64,000 nt of DNA from Candidatus Methanimicrococcus odontotermitis (GTDB taxonomy: Archaea; Halobacteriota; Methanosarcinia; Methanosarcinales; Methanosarcinaceae). The DNA lies in the NCBI GenBank assembly GCA_031286065.1, contig JAITUZ010000033.1, positions 1 to 64,000 of the forward strand, in the 5' to 3' direction. Made by a program: the position numbers and the translations under genes. This document shows positions 1 to 9,507 of this stretch, one piece after another. A model generated the notes under the pieces. It saw only the letters and a program-made list of their open reading frames with translations. It did no database searches and had not been told where the DNA came from. Position 1 is the first letter of the stretch; the number at the start of each line of letters is the position of its first letter.

Positions 1-670
1 CGGATGAATTGATGAAAGTTCCGTTGAATACGTAACCTGCTGATCCGCCCGCATTCTTCTTTTGAGAGATGACGGAGGCATCGGATGAACAATTTTCAAT
101 CGAACCGTTCACAACGCACCCGACAAGCCCGCCAGTATTCTCTAATCCGGTAATTGAATATCTTTTTGCCGAAACCTTGCAATTATGAAGAAGAGGAGGA
201 GTCGAGGCCGAATAACTGTAATTTCCGTCCAGCATTCCGACAACAGCACCCGTATTGTTCTCGGCGCTTGTCAAATTGCCCTGAAAAACGATGTTCAAAT
301 CACAAATTTGTCCGGCGTAAATATAGCCGAATAATCCACAGCCGCTGTTTTCCGCGCCGTATGATTGAATCAATTCGGTGTCTTTTGTAAAAGTAATCGT
401 GTGATTATTCCCGTAAAACGCACCTGAAAACGGTTGCTTTGAAGAACCGATCGGGTTCCAATATTCATCTGTTATTTCGATATCATTCATTAAATGAAAA
501 CGATGATCCCGCCCGGCGTTGTATTTTATACTCTTTAAATCCTCCGCGGACGATATGTCCCAATCGGTCTGCGGCGGCGCCTCCACCGAAAGCGCAGCAG
601 TATCAGTCATGAAAAATGATATGATTAGAAGGATTAAAAGAGATTTTATTTTCACAGTTATCTTATCCAT
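1..670 (-). CDS. Secreted surface protein with GLUG motif, 3' end outside window
   Basis: Reading leftward from an ATG at 670 the frame stays open to base 1, so the C-terminus lies outside the window. The N-terminus is a basic stretch (MDKITVKIKS) followed by a hydrophobic core (LLILLIISFF), a convincing signal peptide. The mature part contains a GLUG-type repeat (GGLVGCVVNGSIENCSS) and related glycine-rich blocks (GCGLFGYIYAG, NTGAVVGMLDG), a beta-helix architecture typical of archaeal and bacterial surface adhesins. Several N-x-S/T sequons suit archaeal N-glycosylation. The ATG follows directly on the stop of the methyltransferase gene (stop 671-673), so the two are probably co-transcribed. 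An in-frame GTG at 655 is an alternative start. Role inferred: cell-surface attachment. Confidence 0.72.
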   Translation of the reverse strand, partial: MDKITVKIKSLLILLIISFFMTDTAALSVEAPPQTDWDISSAEDLKSIKYNAGRDHRFHLMNDIEITDEYWNPIGSSKQPFSGAFYGNNHTITFTKDTELIQSYGAENSGCGLFGYIYAGQICDLNIVFQGNLTSAENNTGAVVGMLDGNYSYSASTPPLLHNCKVSAKRYSITGLENTGGLVGCVVNGSIENCSSDASVISQKKNAGGSAGYVFNGTFINSS

Positions 671-1735
671 TCATTTCCGAGCGAAATAAATCCATGAATC
701 GTAATTCGTTTCAGCGTCACGGTTGTCAATGATTTCGCCGCTGACGCCTTTTTCTTTTAAATATTCGGAAATTCGCACCGCTTCGTGTTCTTCCCGAAGC
801 GTGAACATCAAAAAACCGCCCGGCTTCAGCATTTTGACGGCTTCGCCGGCGATTGAAAACCACATATCCTTGTTGAACTCATAAACCGTCCCGATCATAA
901 AACCGATAACGGTGTCGAACTGTTCAACATTCAGGTTCTTTGAAAGCGCCGCCGCGTCCATGATAATGGTCCTCTCGGGATTTAAAACGCCGTGAGACAA
1001 ACCGACGCAAATATCATCGGCGTTGATGTCGATGCAGATCGGGTCGACATCCGCTTCATAAAGCGCCAGCGTCGACATGCCGTTGCCGCAGCAGATTTCC
1101 AAAACATTTGATTGCGGTTCCGAAAACCGCGGTTCCGTTTTTTGGATTTTCTGAACAGTCGCCGCCGCTTTTGAAACGCGCGCCGGAGAATAAACGGAAT
1201 CATACGGCGGGAGGAGTTGCCCCGACTCTTTGAAAAAAGCGAGCGCCGCATTTGAATAATACTCCCGTATGTCATCGGCAAGCTCTTCTGCCGATATTTC
1301 TATTTGATATGTCGGGCAATTCAAAACAGCCGATTTTGAAATCAATTTTGGGAGAATCGTGTAAAACGCGTCTTTTGTTTCCGAATCCGACAAAACAGGT
1401 GTAAAAACCAAACAATTTCCCGTGTCGGGAAGAGCCGGATTATTTGACGGCTGCCTTTCAACCAGTACAAATCCTGTGATTGCCGCCTGCGCGCTCCGCC
1501 GAATAAATTCGTCCGTATCGGCAGGATTTTTATCAAACATCGGGGCGTTTTCATGAATCAGAAGAACGGTTTCAAAGTCAAGCCGCCCCTCCTTTTTCAT
1601 TTCAGCGAGTTCTTTCAGCTGCGCAATTCCGGCATACAAGAATCTTTGGGCGGCAAAATCATCTTCCGTTAAATAAAAAGATGCATTGATGCCGATTTTT
1701 TGAAGAAATAAGGCCGATAAGTTTGACATTTTCAT
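671..1735 (-). CDS. Class I SAM-dependent methyltransferase
   Basis: 354 residues. The C-terminal half carries a Rossmann methyltransferase domain: motif I VLEICCGNGMSTLALYEA near residue 212, an acidic residue ending strand 2 (PICIDINADD), then DTVIGFMIGTVYEF and MLKPGGFLMFTLRE as the post-I and motif III regions. The N-terminal about 190 residues are not recognised and may bind substrate. Substrate unknown. It lies 6 bases downstream of rfcS and directly upstream of the surface protein, reading the same way, so a three-gene unit is likely. Ends in TGA. Confidence 0.7.
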   Translation of the reverse strand: MKMSNLSALFLQKIGINASFYLTEDDFAAQRFLYAGIAQLKELAEMKKEGRLDFETVLLIHENAPMFDKNPADTDEFIRRSAQAAITGFVLVERQPSNNPALPDTGNCLVFTPVLSDSETKDAFYTILPKLISKSAVLNCPTYQIEISAEELADDIREYYSNAALAFFKESGQLLPPYDSVYSPARVSKAAATVQKIQKTEPRFSEPQSNVLEICCGNGMSTLALYEADVDPICIDINADDICVGLSHGVLNPERTIIMDAAALSKNLNVEQFDTVIGFMIGTVYEFNKDMWFSIAGEAVKMLKPGGFLMFTLREEHEAVRISEYLKEKGVSGEIIDNRDAETNYDSWIYFARK

Positions 1736-1741
1736 TCCCGC

Positions 1742-2704
1742 TTATTCTTTTCTTCGAAGCAAGGCGAAGTGAGCAATCAGCGCTCCCAGCTGGATTTTTT
1801 CATTCGCGCCCTCGGTGATTCTGAAGTCGATTTCACCGACCGCGTCAATTAATCGGATCATTTCACTGTCACTCAAATCCTCGATTTTGAAAAGTGCCCG
1901 GTAAATCTGATTCACAACATCATCGGCAGAAAGTCCCTGCTCAAAAACAAGCACATTCAGTTTCTCCCGCGCGTTATTGAATTCGCCTGCCAGCGCCGTC
2001 TGAATCAAATCCAAAACTTCTTCGGGGCGAGCGGTCGCCGTGATTTTATAAATCGCTTCTTCATCAATATCTCTTCGAATAAACGCGGCGGCCTGAAGTG
2101 AATTCACGGTTTTTCTCATGTCGCCGGCGGAGGCGTAAACGAGTGCCTTTAATCCGTCATCCGTAATTGTTAAATTTTCCATATCGGCAATGTATTTGAC
2201 ACGTTTTGAAACGGCTTCATCCGTTAAACTGCGGAATCTGTAAATGGCGCAGCGGGACTGAATCGGTTCAATTATTTTGGAAGAGTAATTGCATGAAAGG
2301 ATGAAACGGCAGTTGCCGCTGTATTTTTCCATGGTTCTGCGAAGCGCGGACTGCGCATCGTTGGTCAGCGCGTCAGCTTCGTCGAGGAAAATGATTTTAA
2401 AAGACGCGCCGCCGATCGGGGCGGTTTTCGCGAAAGTTTTTATTTTATTTCTGACAACATCAATACCGCGCTCATCCGACGCGTTGAGTTCTGTAAAGTT
2501 TTCGGCCCAGAAGTCTCCGAACAGTTCACGAGCGATCGAAACGGCTGATGCGGTTTTGCCGACGCCGGGCGGTCCCGTAAAGAGCAGATGCGGCAGATTT
2601 CCCGAGCGAACATACGATTTTAAACGTTCGATCGTCTCCTCTTGGCCGAAAACATCATCCAGCGTCATCGGGCGGTATTTTTCAACCCAAATTTCTTCTC
2701 TCAT
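1742..2704 (-). CDS. rfcS: Replication factor C small subunit (clamp loader ATPase)
   Basis: 320 residues, the normal length for archaeal RfcS. It forms the RFC pentamer with RfcL and loads the PCNA sliding clamp for the DNA polymerases. Visible motifs: N-terminal EEIWVEKYRPMTLDDVFGQ (RFC box II), Walker A GPPGVGKT near residue 45, Walker B FLDEADAL, sensor 1 SCNYSSKI, and the SRC arginine-finger motif IQSRCAIYRF. The C-terminal collar domain follows. No intein interrupts the Walker A motif, a common intein site in other archaea. The partner polymerase subunit polC is at 39407-43021. Confidence 0.95.
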   Translation of the reverse strand: MREEIWVEKYRPMTLDDVFGQEETIERLKSYVRSGNLPHLLFTGPPGVGKTASAVSIARELFGDFWAENFTELNASDERGIDVVRNKIKTFAKTAPIGGASFKIIFLDEADALTNDAQSALRRTMEKYSGNCRFILSCNYSSKIIEPIQSRCAIYRFRSLTDEAVSKRVKYIADMENLTITDDGLKALVYASAGDMRKTVNSLQAAAFIRRDIDEEAIYKITATARPEEVLDLIQTALAGEFNNAREKLNVLVFEQGLSADDVVNQIYRALFKIEDLSDSEMIRLIDAVGEIDFRITEGANEKIQLGALIAHFALLRRKE

Positions 2705-3215
2705 AAATCCAATTCCTTTAAAACTTCTTATAAATAAACGAATAAATGAATAAACGAATAACGAATAAATGAATTAAATATGATTGAACAATAGGATGAA
2801 TCTTATTAATTCTTTTTCTTAAAAATTCCGTTTACGGCTTTGTTTGTGGGCGGCACCGGCACGGTTTTTGTTTTGATGCTGAGCCTCAAATACCGCTGTG
2901 ACTTTTTACGGCTGTAACTTTTTGCGGCTGTAACTTTTTGCCGCTGCACCGCAAAGGCGTTTCCTTCTTTTTTAAAAGTCATTTAAAACAGATATTTTTT
3001 AGTTTATTGTCGAAATATTTATCTCGAATTTCGACAGATTCCGCAGACAGATGCCGAATTTTGAATCCGTCTTACTATAACATATATATAAAAGAAGTTT
3101 ACTTCTCATATATGTTACTGATTTGCAGTTAATATTATATTATCTTTAAATTATATACGGCAAAAATCAAAAAATTGATTTTCTTTTTCAGTTTTTTTAT
3201 TTCGGTGCGCCAAAT
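2705..3215. other. Intergenic region with short tandem repeats
   Basis: No convincing gene in this 511-base divergent gap between rfcS and dacZ. It holds short imperfect repeats: an AATAAACG/AATAAATG array at about 2728-2780 and three copies of a GGCTGTAACTTTTTGC-like unit at about 2894-2945. A TATA-like stretch (TTTAAATTATATAC) lies near 3146-3159, about 60 bases before dacZ, and could serve it. A 64-codon open frame at 2938 is repeat-derived and unlikely to be coding. Confidence 0.6.
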
Positions 3216-4190
3216 ATGAAAGAAGCCACAGATAAAACGGAAATTAAAACAGTCATAGAGACACCGATTTTTAATGCCGCCGCATCAGATGACCTCTGCG
3301 GTATCCTTCTCAAGGATTCTGTTTTGCATCTGACCAAACTGCTGGGAGCTGTTGCTGTTTTTACTTTCGGGAATATTGATACGAAATCTTTCAAAGAGCT
3401 GCCTGTCCCAATCATTGACATGACTCAAATCAAAACAATTATCGAAAAATTGACGTATCTGCAGCATGAAGATCAGTTTCAGATCAAGGAAGTTACCGAT
3501 TCCATCCGAACGGAAGCCGATAAAAACGCTTCTCTTCTCATGAACGCCGCAGCGGTTGAATACAGTCTCGGAACAATTGGGTGCGGCGTGGTCATTGGTC
3601 TTATCCGCACTCCGAATTCTTATTCTCTGATTGTTCACAGCATGGAAGAAAATGAAAGCGTTCAGACAGTCCGCGAGTGCGAAAAGCGCGTCACGCCCGA
3701 AACATTCCGCAGCGTTCTTCGTTTGTCTTTGAACATCGCGATGAAAGGGCGCGAGGGCAAAAAAATCGGAACCGCTTTCGTTCTCGGCGATGAAGAAGAA
3801 GTTCTGGAACGGTCTCATCAAATGATCATCAACCCGTTCCGCGGACAGGAATCCGGTTTTGAAATCAGCGTCAATAAAAAAGAGAATTGGGAAACAGTCA
3901 TGAGTTTTGCGCAGCTGGACGGCGTTTTCATAATTTCCGAAACCGGTAAAATCTTATCCGCCGGCCGGTATTTGGATGTTGACACGCGCGATGTTCATAT
4001 CGAAAAAGGACTCGGGACACGTCATCTTTCGTCAGCGTCCATCACGCGTGACACCAATGCCATCGCTGTCGCCATTTCCGAATCCGGCGGAACGATTCGT
4101 GTTTATATGGACGGCAAGGAAGTTATCTACATTGAGCCGAACGCGTCGCTGGTTGAAGTGACAAGTCATCAGCCGGCAAAATACAAATAA
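3216..4190 (+). CDS. dacZ: Diadenylate cyclase, DacZ type (cyclic di-AMP synthesis)
   Basis: 324 residues. The C-terminal about 130 residues look like a DisA_N (DAC) domain, which condenses two ATP into cyclic di-AMP, a messenger for osmotic and potassium control. The signature blocks are LDGVFIISETGKILSAGRYLD near residue 235 and GLGTRHLSSASITRDTNAIAVAISE near residue 269, matching the DGA and RHR motifs of the family but reading DGV and RHL. The N-terminal two thirds resemble the regulatory extension of archaeal DacZ (pyruvate-kinase-like domain in that family). It stands alone, divergent from rfcS and convergent with pyrI. Ends in TAA. Confidence 0.78.
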   Translation: MKEATDKTEIKTVIETPIFNAAASDDLCGILLKDSVLHLTKLLGAVAVFTFGNIDTKSFKELPVPIIDMTQIKTIIEKLTYLQHEDQFQIKEVTDSIRTEADKNASLLMNAAAVEYSLGTIGCGVVIGLIRTPNSYSLIVHSMEENESVQTVRECEKRVTPETFRSVLRLSLNIAMKGREGKKIGTAFVLGDEEEVLERSHQMIINPFRGQESGFEISVNKKENWETVMSFAQLDGVFIISETGKILSAGRYLDVDTRDVHIEKGLGTRHLSSASITRDTNAIAVAISESGGTIRVYMDGKEVIYIEPNASLVEVTSHQPAKYK

Positions 4191-4194
4191 ATCA

Positions 4195-4302
4195 TCGAAA
4201 AACACACAAAAAAAGAGAGTTATTAAATCAACTGTCTGATTTATTAAAAGCAAATATCTGATTTATTAAAACTATCCGATTTGTTAAAATCATCTGTCAG
4301 GT
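4195..4302. repeat. Short imperfect repeats between convergent dacZ and pyrI
   Basis: Between the two stop codons the sequence repeats a unit of about 25 bases of the form CTGATTTATTAAAA, with three to four imperfect copies (cores near 4237, 4258, 4280 and 4297). The region separates converging transcripts and is rich in T runs on both strands, so it may act as a bidirectional terminator. It is not coding. Confidence 0.5.
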
Positions 4303-4812
4303 TTATTCTATAAATTTAATTAAATCTTCCGTCAGGACGCTTTCACAGAAAACGCATCTGAGCGTGAGTGTTTTTTTCTTTTCGTTTTCCGTCACAATAA
4401 ATCGGGTCTCAATCGGCTCGCTGCTGTTTGTAATACAATTCGGGTTGATGCATTTCACAATACCGCAGACCGAGTCCGGCGTTTCGATTTTTCCTTTTTG
4501 GACCACTTCAAAATCACGGATGATGTTGACGGTGGCTTTTGGAGAAATCAGAGAAATCGCGTTGACTTCTTTTTCCGTTAATTCGCGGCCTTCGATTTTA
4601 ACGACATCCTTGTCGCCGCGGGAGCCGCCGGCATTCATGACAATGCTGACCGTATTGGTGAAATTCTCGCCGATGCGAAGGATGTTTAACACATTGAGAG
4701 CTTGCCCCGGCGTGATGTGATCAATCACAGTTCCGTTTTCAATTGCTTTTATCTTTAAATCATTTTTGTCGCCGAGTTTCTTGGAGCGTTTGTTATCAGC
4801 CGTATTCGTCAC
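4303..4812 (-). CDS. pyrI: Aspartate carbamoyltransferase regulatory subunit
   Basis: 169 residues, slightly longer than the usual 150 because of a charged N-terminal extension (TNTADNKRSKKLGDKND). The regulatory chain of ATCase binds nucleotide effectors and the catalytic PyrB trimers. Visible: the allosteric N-terminal domain (IENGTVIDHITPGQALNVLNIL) and the C-terminal zinc site of four cysteines (CINPNC and CVFC, spaced as in the family). It overlaps the end of pyrB by 4 bases (ATGA), the classic pyrBI arrangement, so the two are translated together. Confidence 0.93.
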   Translation of the reverse strand: MTNTADNKRSKKLGDKNDLKIKAIENGTVIDHITPGQALNVLNILRIGENFTNTVSIVMNAGGSRGDKDVVKIEGRELTEKEVNAISLISPKATVNIIRDFEVVQKGKIETPDSVCGIVKCINPNCITNSSEPIETRFIVTENEKKKTLTLRCVFCESVLTEDLIKFIE

Positions 4813-5753
4813 TCTTTTTCCTCCCTGATTTTATCTTCCATGCCGAGAACTTTGCAGAGGATTGCCATTCGGACGGGCACGCCGTAAAAAGCTTGTTTAA
4901 AATAAGCCGCGTGCGCTGTGCCGTCAATATCAAAAGAGATTTCATTCACGCGCGGAAGCGGGTGCATTATTTTCATTTCCGGTTTTGCGGACCGAATGAG
5001 TTCTTTTGTGATGCGCATACTGTTTGAGACGCGGTTGAATTCCGCCGGATCTGGAAACCGCTCTCTTTGGATCCGTGTCATGTAAAGGATATCAATGTCT
5101 TCGATGACATCTTCCATATCATTTGTAATCGTGACATCAATATTTCTTTTCTGCAGGTCTTCCATGATTCTGTCAGGAAGCCGCAGTTCGGGCGGCGAAA
5201 CCAAATTTATTTTCGCGTGATAGCGGGAAAGAGCGTAGCAAAGGGAATGAACGGTGCGGCCGTATTTTAAATCGCCGGCCAAAGCGATGTTTAAGTTGTC
5301 CAGATGACTTTCGCGTTTGATTGTATAAAGATCAAGAAGCGTCTGCGTCGGGTGATGTCCTGCGCCGTCGCCGCCGTTAATGATCGGCGTCGCGGAGCAT
5401 TCTGTGGCCATCAGCGCCGCGCCTTCACGCGGATGCCTCAGCACAACGGCGTCGGCGTACTGCGACACCACGCGGATGGTATCGGACAGCGACTCGCCTT
5501 TGGCAATCGAACTGGCTTCGACTTGCCCCATATTCAAGACTTGACCGCCGAGACGAAGCATCGCGGTTTCAAAGGACATGCGCGTTCGCGTGCTCGGCTC
5601 AAAAAACAGAAGCGCCAATATTTTCCCGTCCATTATTTTGGATTGAACGCCGCCTCTGGCGATCGGTTCCAATATTTCGGCCAGTTCCAATATTTCGTCA
5701 AACATTTCTTTTGTATAATTCCGCGTTGAGATAATGTGGTGCATCGGCCGCAT
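4809..5753 (-). CDS. pyrB: Aspartate carbamoyltransferase catalytic subunit
   Basis: 314 residues. It catalyses carbamoyl phosphate plus aspartate to carbamoyl aspartate, the first committed step of pyrimidine synthesis. Visible: the carbamoyl-phosphate loop FFEPSTRTRMSFE near residue 50, the 80s loop region (ASSIAKGESLSDTIRV), HPREGA and the HPTQTLLDLYTI signature, and the C-terminal HPLPRVNEI motif for aspartate binding. First gene of a pyrB-pyrI operon, transcribed away from hps-rraA. Confidence 0.95.
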   Translation of the reverse strand: MRPMHHIISTRNYTKEMFDEILELAEILEPIARGGVQSKIMDGKILALLFFEPSTRTRMSFETAMLRLGGQVLNMGQVEASSIAKGESLSDTIRVVSQYADAVVLRHPREGAALMATECSATPIINGGDGAGHHPTQTLLDLYTIKRESHLDNLNIALAGDLKYGRTVHSLCYALSRYHAKINLVSPPELRLPDRIMEDLQKRNIDVTITNDMEDVIEDIDILYMTRIQRERFPDPAEFNRVSNSMRITKELIRSAKPEMKIMHPLPRVNEISFDIDGTAHAAYFKQAFYGVPVRMAILCKVLGMEDKIREEKE

Positions 5754-5925
5754 GGCAACTCCTTTGTTTTGTTCAAATATTGATTGAAAAGACGAACTCG
5801 GATATTATTCTATTGATACGAATGAATTCAATATAAATTTACTGTGAATGCTCTTTTCAATCAGATGATTTTATAAAGAGGAATGAAATTTACGAATGTA
5901 ACAGAACTTTTTTGAAGGAATCAGG

Positions 5926-7206
5926 ATGATAAAAATTCAAGTTGCTTTAGATGTCATTGAGCCTGACCGCGCCGTTTCGATCGCCAAAGAAGCGGTGGCC
6001 GGCGGAGCAGACTGGATTGAAGCCGGAACGCCTTTGATTAAAAGCGCCGGCATGGAAATTATCAGAAAACTTCGTGAAACTTTTCCCGATAAAATCATTC
6101 TCGCCGATATGAAAACAATGGATGTCGGCGCGGCGGAAGTTGAAATGGCCGCCAAATCCGGCGCGGATGTCGTTACGATTTTGGCAGCGGCGGATGATTC
6201 CGTTTTGACTCAATCTCTTTTGTCCGCCGAAAAATACGGGGTCCGCCTGATGGTTGATCTGATTTCCGTTTCGGATCCGGTTTCCCGCGCGAAGGAGATT
6301 GAAGCGCTGGGAATTGATTTGATCAATGTTCATGTCGGCATTGACGCGCAGATGACCGGCGAAGCCCCTATTGAAAAACTAAAAGCGCTGGCGGCTGAAA
6401 CGGATATGGAAATCGCGGTCGCCGGCGGTCTGACACCGCAAACCGCGCGCGAAGCCGCACAAAACGGCGCGGATATCGTCATTGTCGGCTCTTATATCAT
6501 TAACTCTCATAATGTCAGGCAATCCGCAGCCGATATCCGAAAAGCTGTTGACGCCGATGAAATGATCAAAACAGCCAAAAAATCCAAAGAGGAAGAAATG
6601 GTTGAAATATTTAAAAAAGTCTCCACTTCGAATATTTCAGACGCGATGCACCGAAAAGGCGCGATGCAAGGCATTTCTTCTAAGATTCCGGGAAAAAAGA
6701 TTGTCGGAAAGGCTGTGACGGTCCGCTCTTTCGGCGGCGATTGGGCAAAACCGGTCGAAGCGATAGATATCAGTGGTCCCGGTGACATTGTTGTTATTTA
6801 CAACGGCGACCGTGATATTGCCATGTGGGGCGGTCTCGCAACGCAAACCGCCGTCAGCCGGCGATTAGAAGGCGTTGTCATCGACGGCGCGGTTCGTGAT
6901 TTTGATGAAATTCAAAAAATGGATTTCCCTGTTTTTGCGGCCAATATCGTTCCGAATGCCGGCGACCCGAAAGGTCTTGGAGAAATCAATGTTGAAATCG
7001 TCTGCGGCAACCAAATCGTTCATCCGGGGGACTATATTGTCGGTGATGACAGCGGTGTCACGGTTGTTCCAAAGGAACGCGCTTACGAAATTGCCCGCCG
7101 CTCTGAAGAGGTTTGGAAGCGTGAAAAACGCCTGTTTGAAGAAATCAAAAACGGCAAAACTCTCGCGGGAGCTCTTGAACTTTTAAAGTGGGAAAATCAA
7201 AGGTAA
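5926..7206 (+). CDS. Bifunctional 3-hexulose-6-phosphate synthase / RraA-like protein
   Basis: 426 residues, a fusion. Residues 1 to about 210 form an orotidine-decarboxylase-fold Hps domain (start [61 protein letters not shown]). Hps makes or splits hexulose 6-phosphate with formaldehyde and ribulose 5-phosphate; in archaea without an oxidative pentose pathway it supplies ribulose 5-phosphate. Residues from about 225 form an RraA/demethylmenaquinone-methyltransferase-like domain ([42 protein letters not shown]) whose role is unclear. This fusion is known from Methanosarcinales. An AGGAATCAGG stretch precedes the ATG. rpiA at 27824 would act on the product. Confidence 0.88.
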   Translation: MIKIQVALDVIEPDRAVSIAKEAVAGGADWIEAGTPLIKSAGMEIIRKLRETFPDKIILADMKTMDVGAAEVEMAAKSGADVVTILAAADDSVLTQSLLSAEKYGVRLMVDLISVSDPVSRAKEIEALGIDLINVHVGIDAQMTGEAPIEKLKALAAETDMEIAVAGGLTPQTAREAAQNGADIVIVGSYIINSHNVRQSAADIRKAVDADEMIKTAKKSKEEEMVEIFKKVSTSNISDAMHRKGAMQGISSKIPGKKIVGKAVTVRSFGGDWAKPVEAIDISGPGDIVVIYNGDRDIAMWGGLATQTAVSRRLEGVVIDGAVRDFDEIQKMDFPVFAANIVPNAGDPKGLGEINVEIVCGNQIVHPGDYIVGDDSGVTVVPKERAYEIARRSEEVWKREKRLFEEIKNGKTLAGALELLKWENQR

Positions 7207-7265
7207 CGGCGGTTTTATTTTTTATTTTTTTAAATACAACGACAGTGTCTTCAGGATATAATTTT

Positions 7266-8438
7266 ATGAAACAGCAAAGACTGAAAAGTTTGAACGTCCC
7301 GCTCTTAATGACTCCCGGGCCGACGCAAGTTCGCGAAAATGTCAGGCGCGTCCGCGCGGCGGAGATGACGAATCCCGATTTGGAACCCGAATTTTTCAAA
7401 TTTTACCGCAAAACGTGTCTGAAACTGGCTTCTTTTTTGAATACCAAATCACAAGTTTTGATTTTAAGCGGAGAAGGCATGGTCGCTTTAGATTCAGCGT
7501 GCGCGTCCTTGACTGAAGCCGGCGACCGCGTTTTGATTCTTGATAATGGTATTTTCGGCGAAGGGTTTGCCGATATGGTTCAAGTTTACGGCGCCGAACC
7601 CGTTGTTTTCAAAGGCGAGCGGACCCGCGGTCTGTCCGCTGAAGATCTGCGCGCGTTTTTGGAACAGGATTCTGATTTCAAATTCGCGACAATTGTTCAC
7701 TGTGATACGCCGTCGGGCGTTTTGAATGACTTGAAAGAAATCTGTCCGCTGCTCAAATCTTACGGTATTTTAACAGTCGTCGACGCGGTTTCTTCAATGG
7801 TCAGTGAACCGCTTTTCATTGATGACTGGGGAATTGACATTTGTATGGGCGCGTCCCAAAAAGGATTTTCAGCGCCTCCCGGCTTGGCTTTTGTCAGTGT
7901 CAGCAACGAAGCCTGGACCGCTATTGAAAATCGTAAAACGCCGGTCCCGTCTTATTATTGCAATCTGCCGCTTTGGAAAAACTATTATGAAGAGCTGTGG
8001 TTCCCGTACACGCCTCCGATTGGTGATATTTACGCTTTCAGAGCGGCTTTGGACAATATCTTAAAAGAAGGCGGCGCGTTCAAAAGACATCGGAAAATCG
8101 CGAAAGCCGTTCGAAAAGCCGTTATTCGGTCGGGTTTATCTCTTTACTTGGTTTCCGATTACTGCGGATCGGTGACGGCGATTCGCGTTCCTGAGGGATT
8201 GAACGGCGAGGAAATTGTTCAAAAAATGAAAGAGGAATACGGCGTTTTAATCGGCGGCAATTTCGGATATTTAAAGGGAAATGTCATACGTATCGGCCAC
8301 ATGGGTGAAAACGCCCGAGAAAAATACGTGTCGGAAACATTAAAAGCGCTTCAATTAACGCTTGAGAGTCTGAGCATTTCTTTTTTTGCGGATATGGAAT
8401 CGGTCTTTTTAAAAGAGACGGGAAAGAAAAAACGCTGA
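7266..8438 (+). CDS. Class V pyridoxal-phosphate aminotransferase
   Basis: 390 residues from the ATG at 7266. Family members start with the block seen here, LNVPLLMTPGPTQVRENVRR, so the longer open frame from 7188, which adds a spurious hydrophobic leader and overlaps hps-rraA, is rejected. PLP-binding lysine in MGASQKGFSAPPGLAF near residue 194; VDAVSSMVSEPLFIDDWGID holds the cofactor aspartate. Closest in type to the alanine-glyoxylate / serine-pyruvate / archaeal broad-specificity aspartate aminotransferase group; the exact amino donor cannot be told. It may form an operon with hps-rraA. A hairpin lies about 90 bases downstream. Confidence 0.85.
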   Translation: MKQQRLKSLNVPLLMTPGPTQVRENVRRVRAAEMTNPDLEPEFFKFYRKTCLKLASFLNTKSQVLILSGEGMVALDSACASLTEAGDRVLILDNGIFGEGFADMVQVYGAEPVVFKGERTRGLSAEDLRAFLEQDSDFKFATIVHCDTPSGVLNDLKEICPLLKSYGILTVVDAVSSMVSEPLFIDDWGIDICMGASQKGFSAPPGLAFVSVSNEAWTAIENRKTPVPSYYCNLPLWKNYYEELWFPYTPPIGDIYAFRAALDNILKEGGAFKRHRKIAKAVRKAVIRSGLSLYLVSDYCGSVTAIRVPEGLNGEEIVQKMKEEYGVLIGGNFGYLKGNVIRIGHMGENAREKYVSETLKALQLTLESLSISFFADMESVFLKETGKKKR

Positions 8439-8528
8439 CAAGCTGATTCGTCCGATCTTGAAAAAAGCCTGCGCTCAATGAAATAATCTGACGGATTAAA
8501 ATGGTTAAAAAAAAGGAGATTTGAAAAA

Positions 8529-8559
8529 GCGAGGGCGGAAATGACTTCCGCCTCACTCG
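8529..8559. terminator. Hairpin between convergent genes
   Basis: An inverted repeat (CGAGGGCGGAA ... TTCCGCC ... CTCG) lies in the gap between the aminotransferase and the coiled-coil gene, which converge. The 7-base core stem is extended by an outer 4-base stem. A T run follows at 8574. It probably helps end one or both transcripts. Confidence 0.5.
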
Positions 8560-8652
8560 TTTCAGGGGACCGATTTTTTAAAACCGCAAAGAACCGGCTG
8601 TGCGTTTTCGTGCGGTCAATTTAACAGTTAATGATTTTACGCGGACACGATT

Positions 8653-9507
8653 TTAATATTTGGAGCGCTGGAGTGCCATCAGGTCTTCCATCGTCAATTT
8701 GCCGCCGTCTTTGAACTTGTCGAAGATATCTTGAGCATCTTTTTCCTGTTCTTCTTTGTCGACTTTAGCTTTCGTGTCTTTGTCCTTCTTCTTCGCCTTT
8801 CCGTTTTCTTTGTCAATGTCACGGATTTCTTTTTGGGCTTCAATGAAGATTTTGTGCTGCTCGTCGGCAGCTTCCTGCGCGCGGATGAAATTTTTGTGCG
8901 CGATATCGGATTCCGCGCGGATTTTATCGGCTTCTTTGAAAGTGCCGATCATTTGCTCGTGGAATTCCTGCGCCTGAGACGCGTAAACGGCCAATTGCGC
9001 GTGATATTCTGATGCTTCGTCACGGATGACCTGCGCTTCGTCCAAAACAATTTTCAAGTCGCTGTTTTCTTCCAACTGCTTCTTTTTCTCATTGTATTCA
9101 AGCGTCAGCTCTTTGATTTTGGTGACAAGCTCTTTTTCCTTTTTCTGATTCATCGCAACGGTCTGCTGTTTGAATTCAAGGTCATCGATTTGCTTGCGGA
9201 TTTCTTTGATGGACGGACCGACAAGACCGCCTTCTTTTCTCAGTTCATCCGCTTTTGCGAAAAGAGCGTTGGCTTTCGCATTTGTTTCATCGCGGAGGGT
9301 TTTATATTTGCTGACGTTGACGTTCACTTCGTCACGCTTCACTTTTAAATCCTGAGCGACTGTGATAAGTTCTTTTGTTTTGCTGTTTAATTCATTTCTT
9401 TCAGCAGCGTATTTGCTTGCTTCGGCATTTAACTGATTTCTCTTTTCTTTTGCCTCTTCAGAGATATCTTTCAATTCTGCTTTTCTGATTTGCAGTTCAT
9501 TCGTCAT
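8653..9507 (-). CDS. Archaeal coiled-coil protein (COG1340-like)
   Basis: 284 residues, almost entirely charged heptad-rich helix (for example KRNQLNAEASKYAAERNELNSKTKEL repeated variants, residues 20 to 230), with no membrane segment or signal peptide. It matches the uncharacterised archaeal coiled-coil family I know as COG1340, which is commonly found beside serB as here. The C-terminus has a short lysine/aspartate-rich linker and a conserved-looking tail (LTMEDLMALQRSKY). Start ATG at 9507 is preceded by AAGGGGGACC. Function unknown; a structural or scaffold role is only inferred. Confidence 0.75.
   Translation of the reverse strand: MTNELQIRKAELKDISEEAKEKRNQLNAEASKYAAERNELNSKTKELITVAQDLKVKRDEVNVNVSKYKTLRDETNAKANALFAKADELRKEGGLVGPSIKEIRKQIDDLEFKQQTVAMNQKKEKELVTKIKELTLEYNEKKKQLEENSDLKIVLDEAQVIRDEASEYHAQLAVYASQAQEFHEQMIGTFKEADKIRAESDIAHKNFIRAQEAADEQHKIFIEAQKEIRDIDKENGKAKKKDKDTKAKVDKEEQEKDAQDIFDKFKDGGKLTMEDLMALQRSKY

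Noticed and set aside
2938..3132. 64-codon open frame in the rfcS-dacZ gap
   Set aside because: It begins within short repeats and has no supporting similarity or start site.
7188..7265. N-terminal extension of the aminotransferase that looks like a signal peptide
   Set aside because: It overlaps hps-rraA, is not found in the family, and the block LMTPGPT near the ATG at 7266 marks the usual start.
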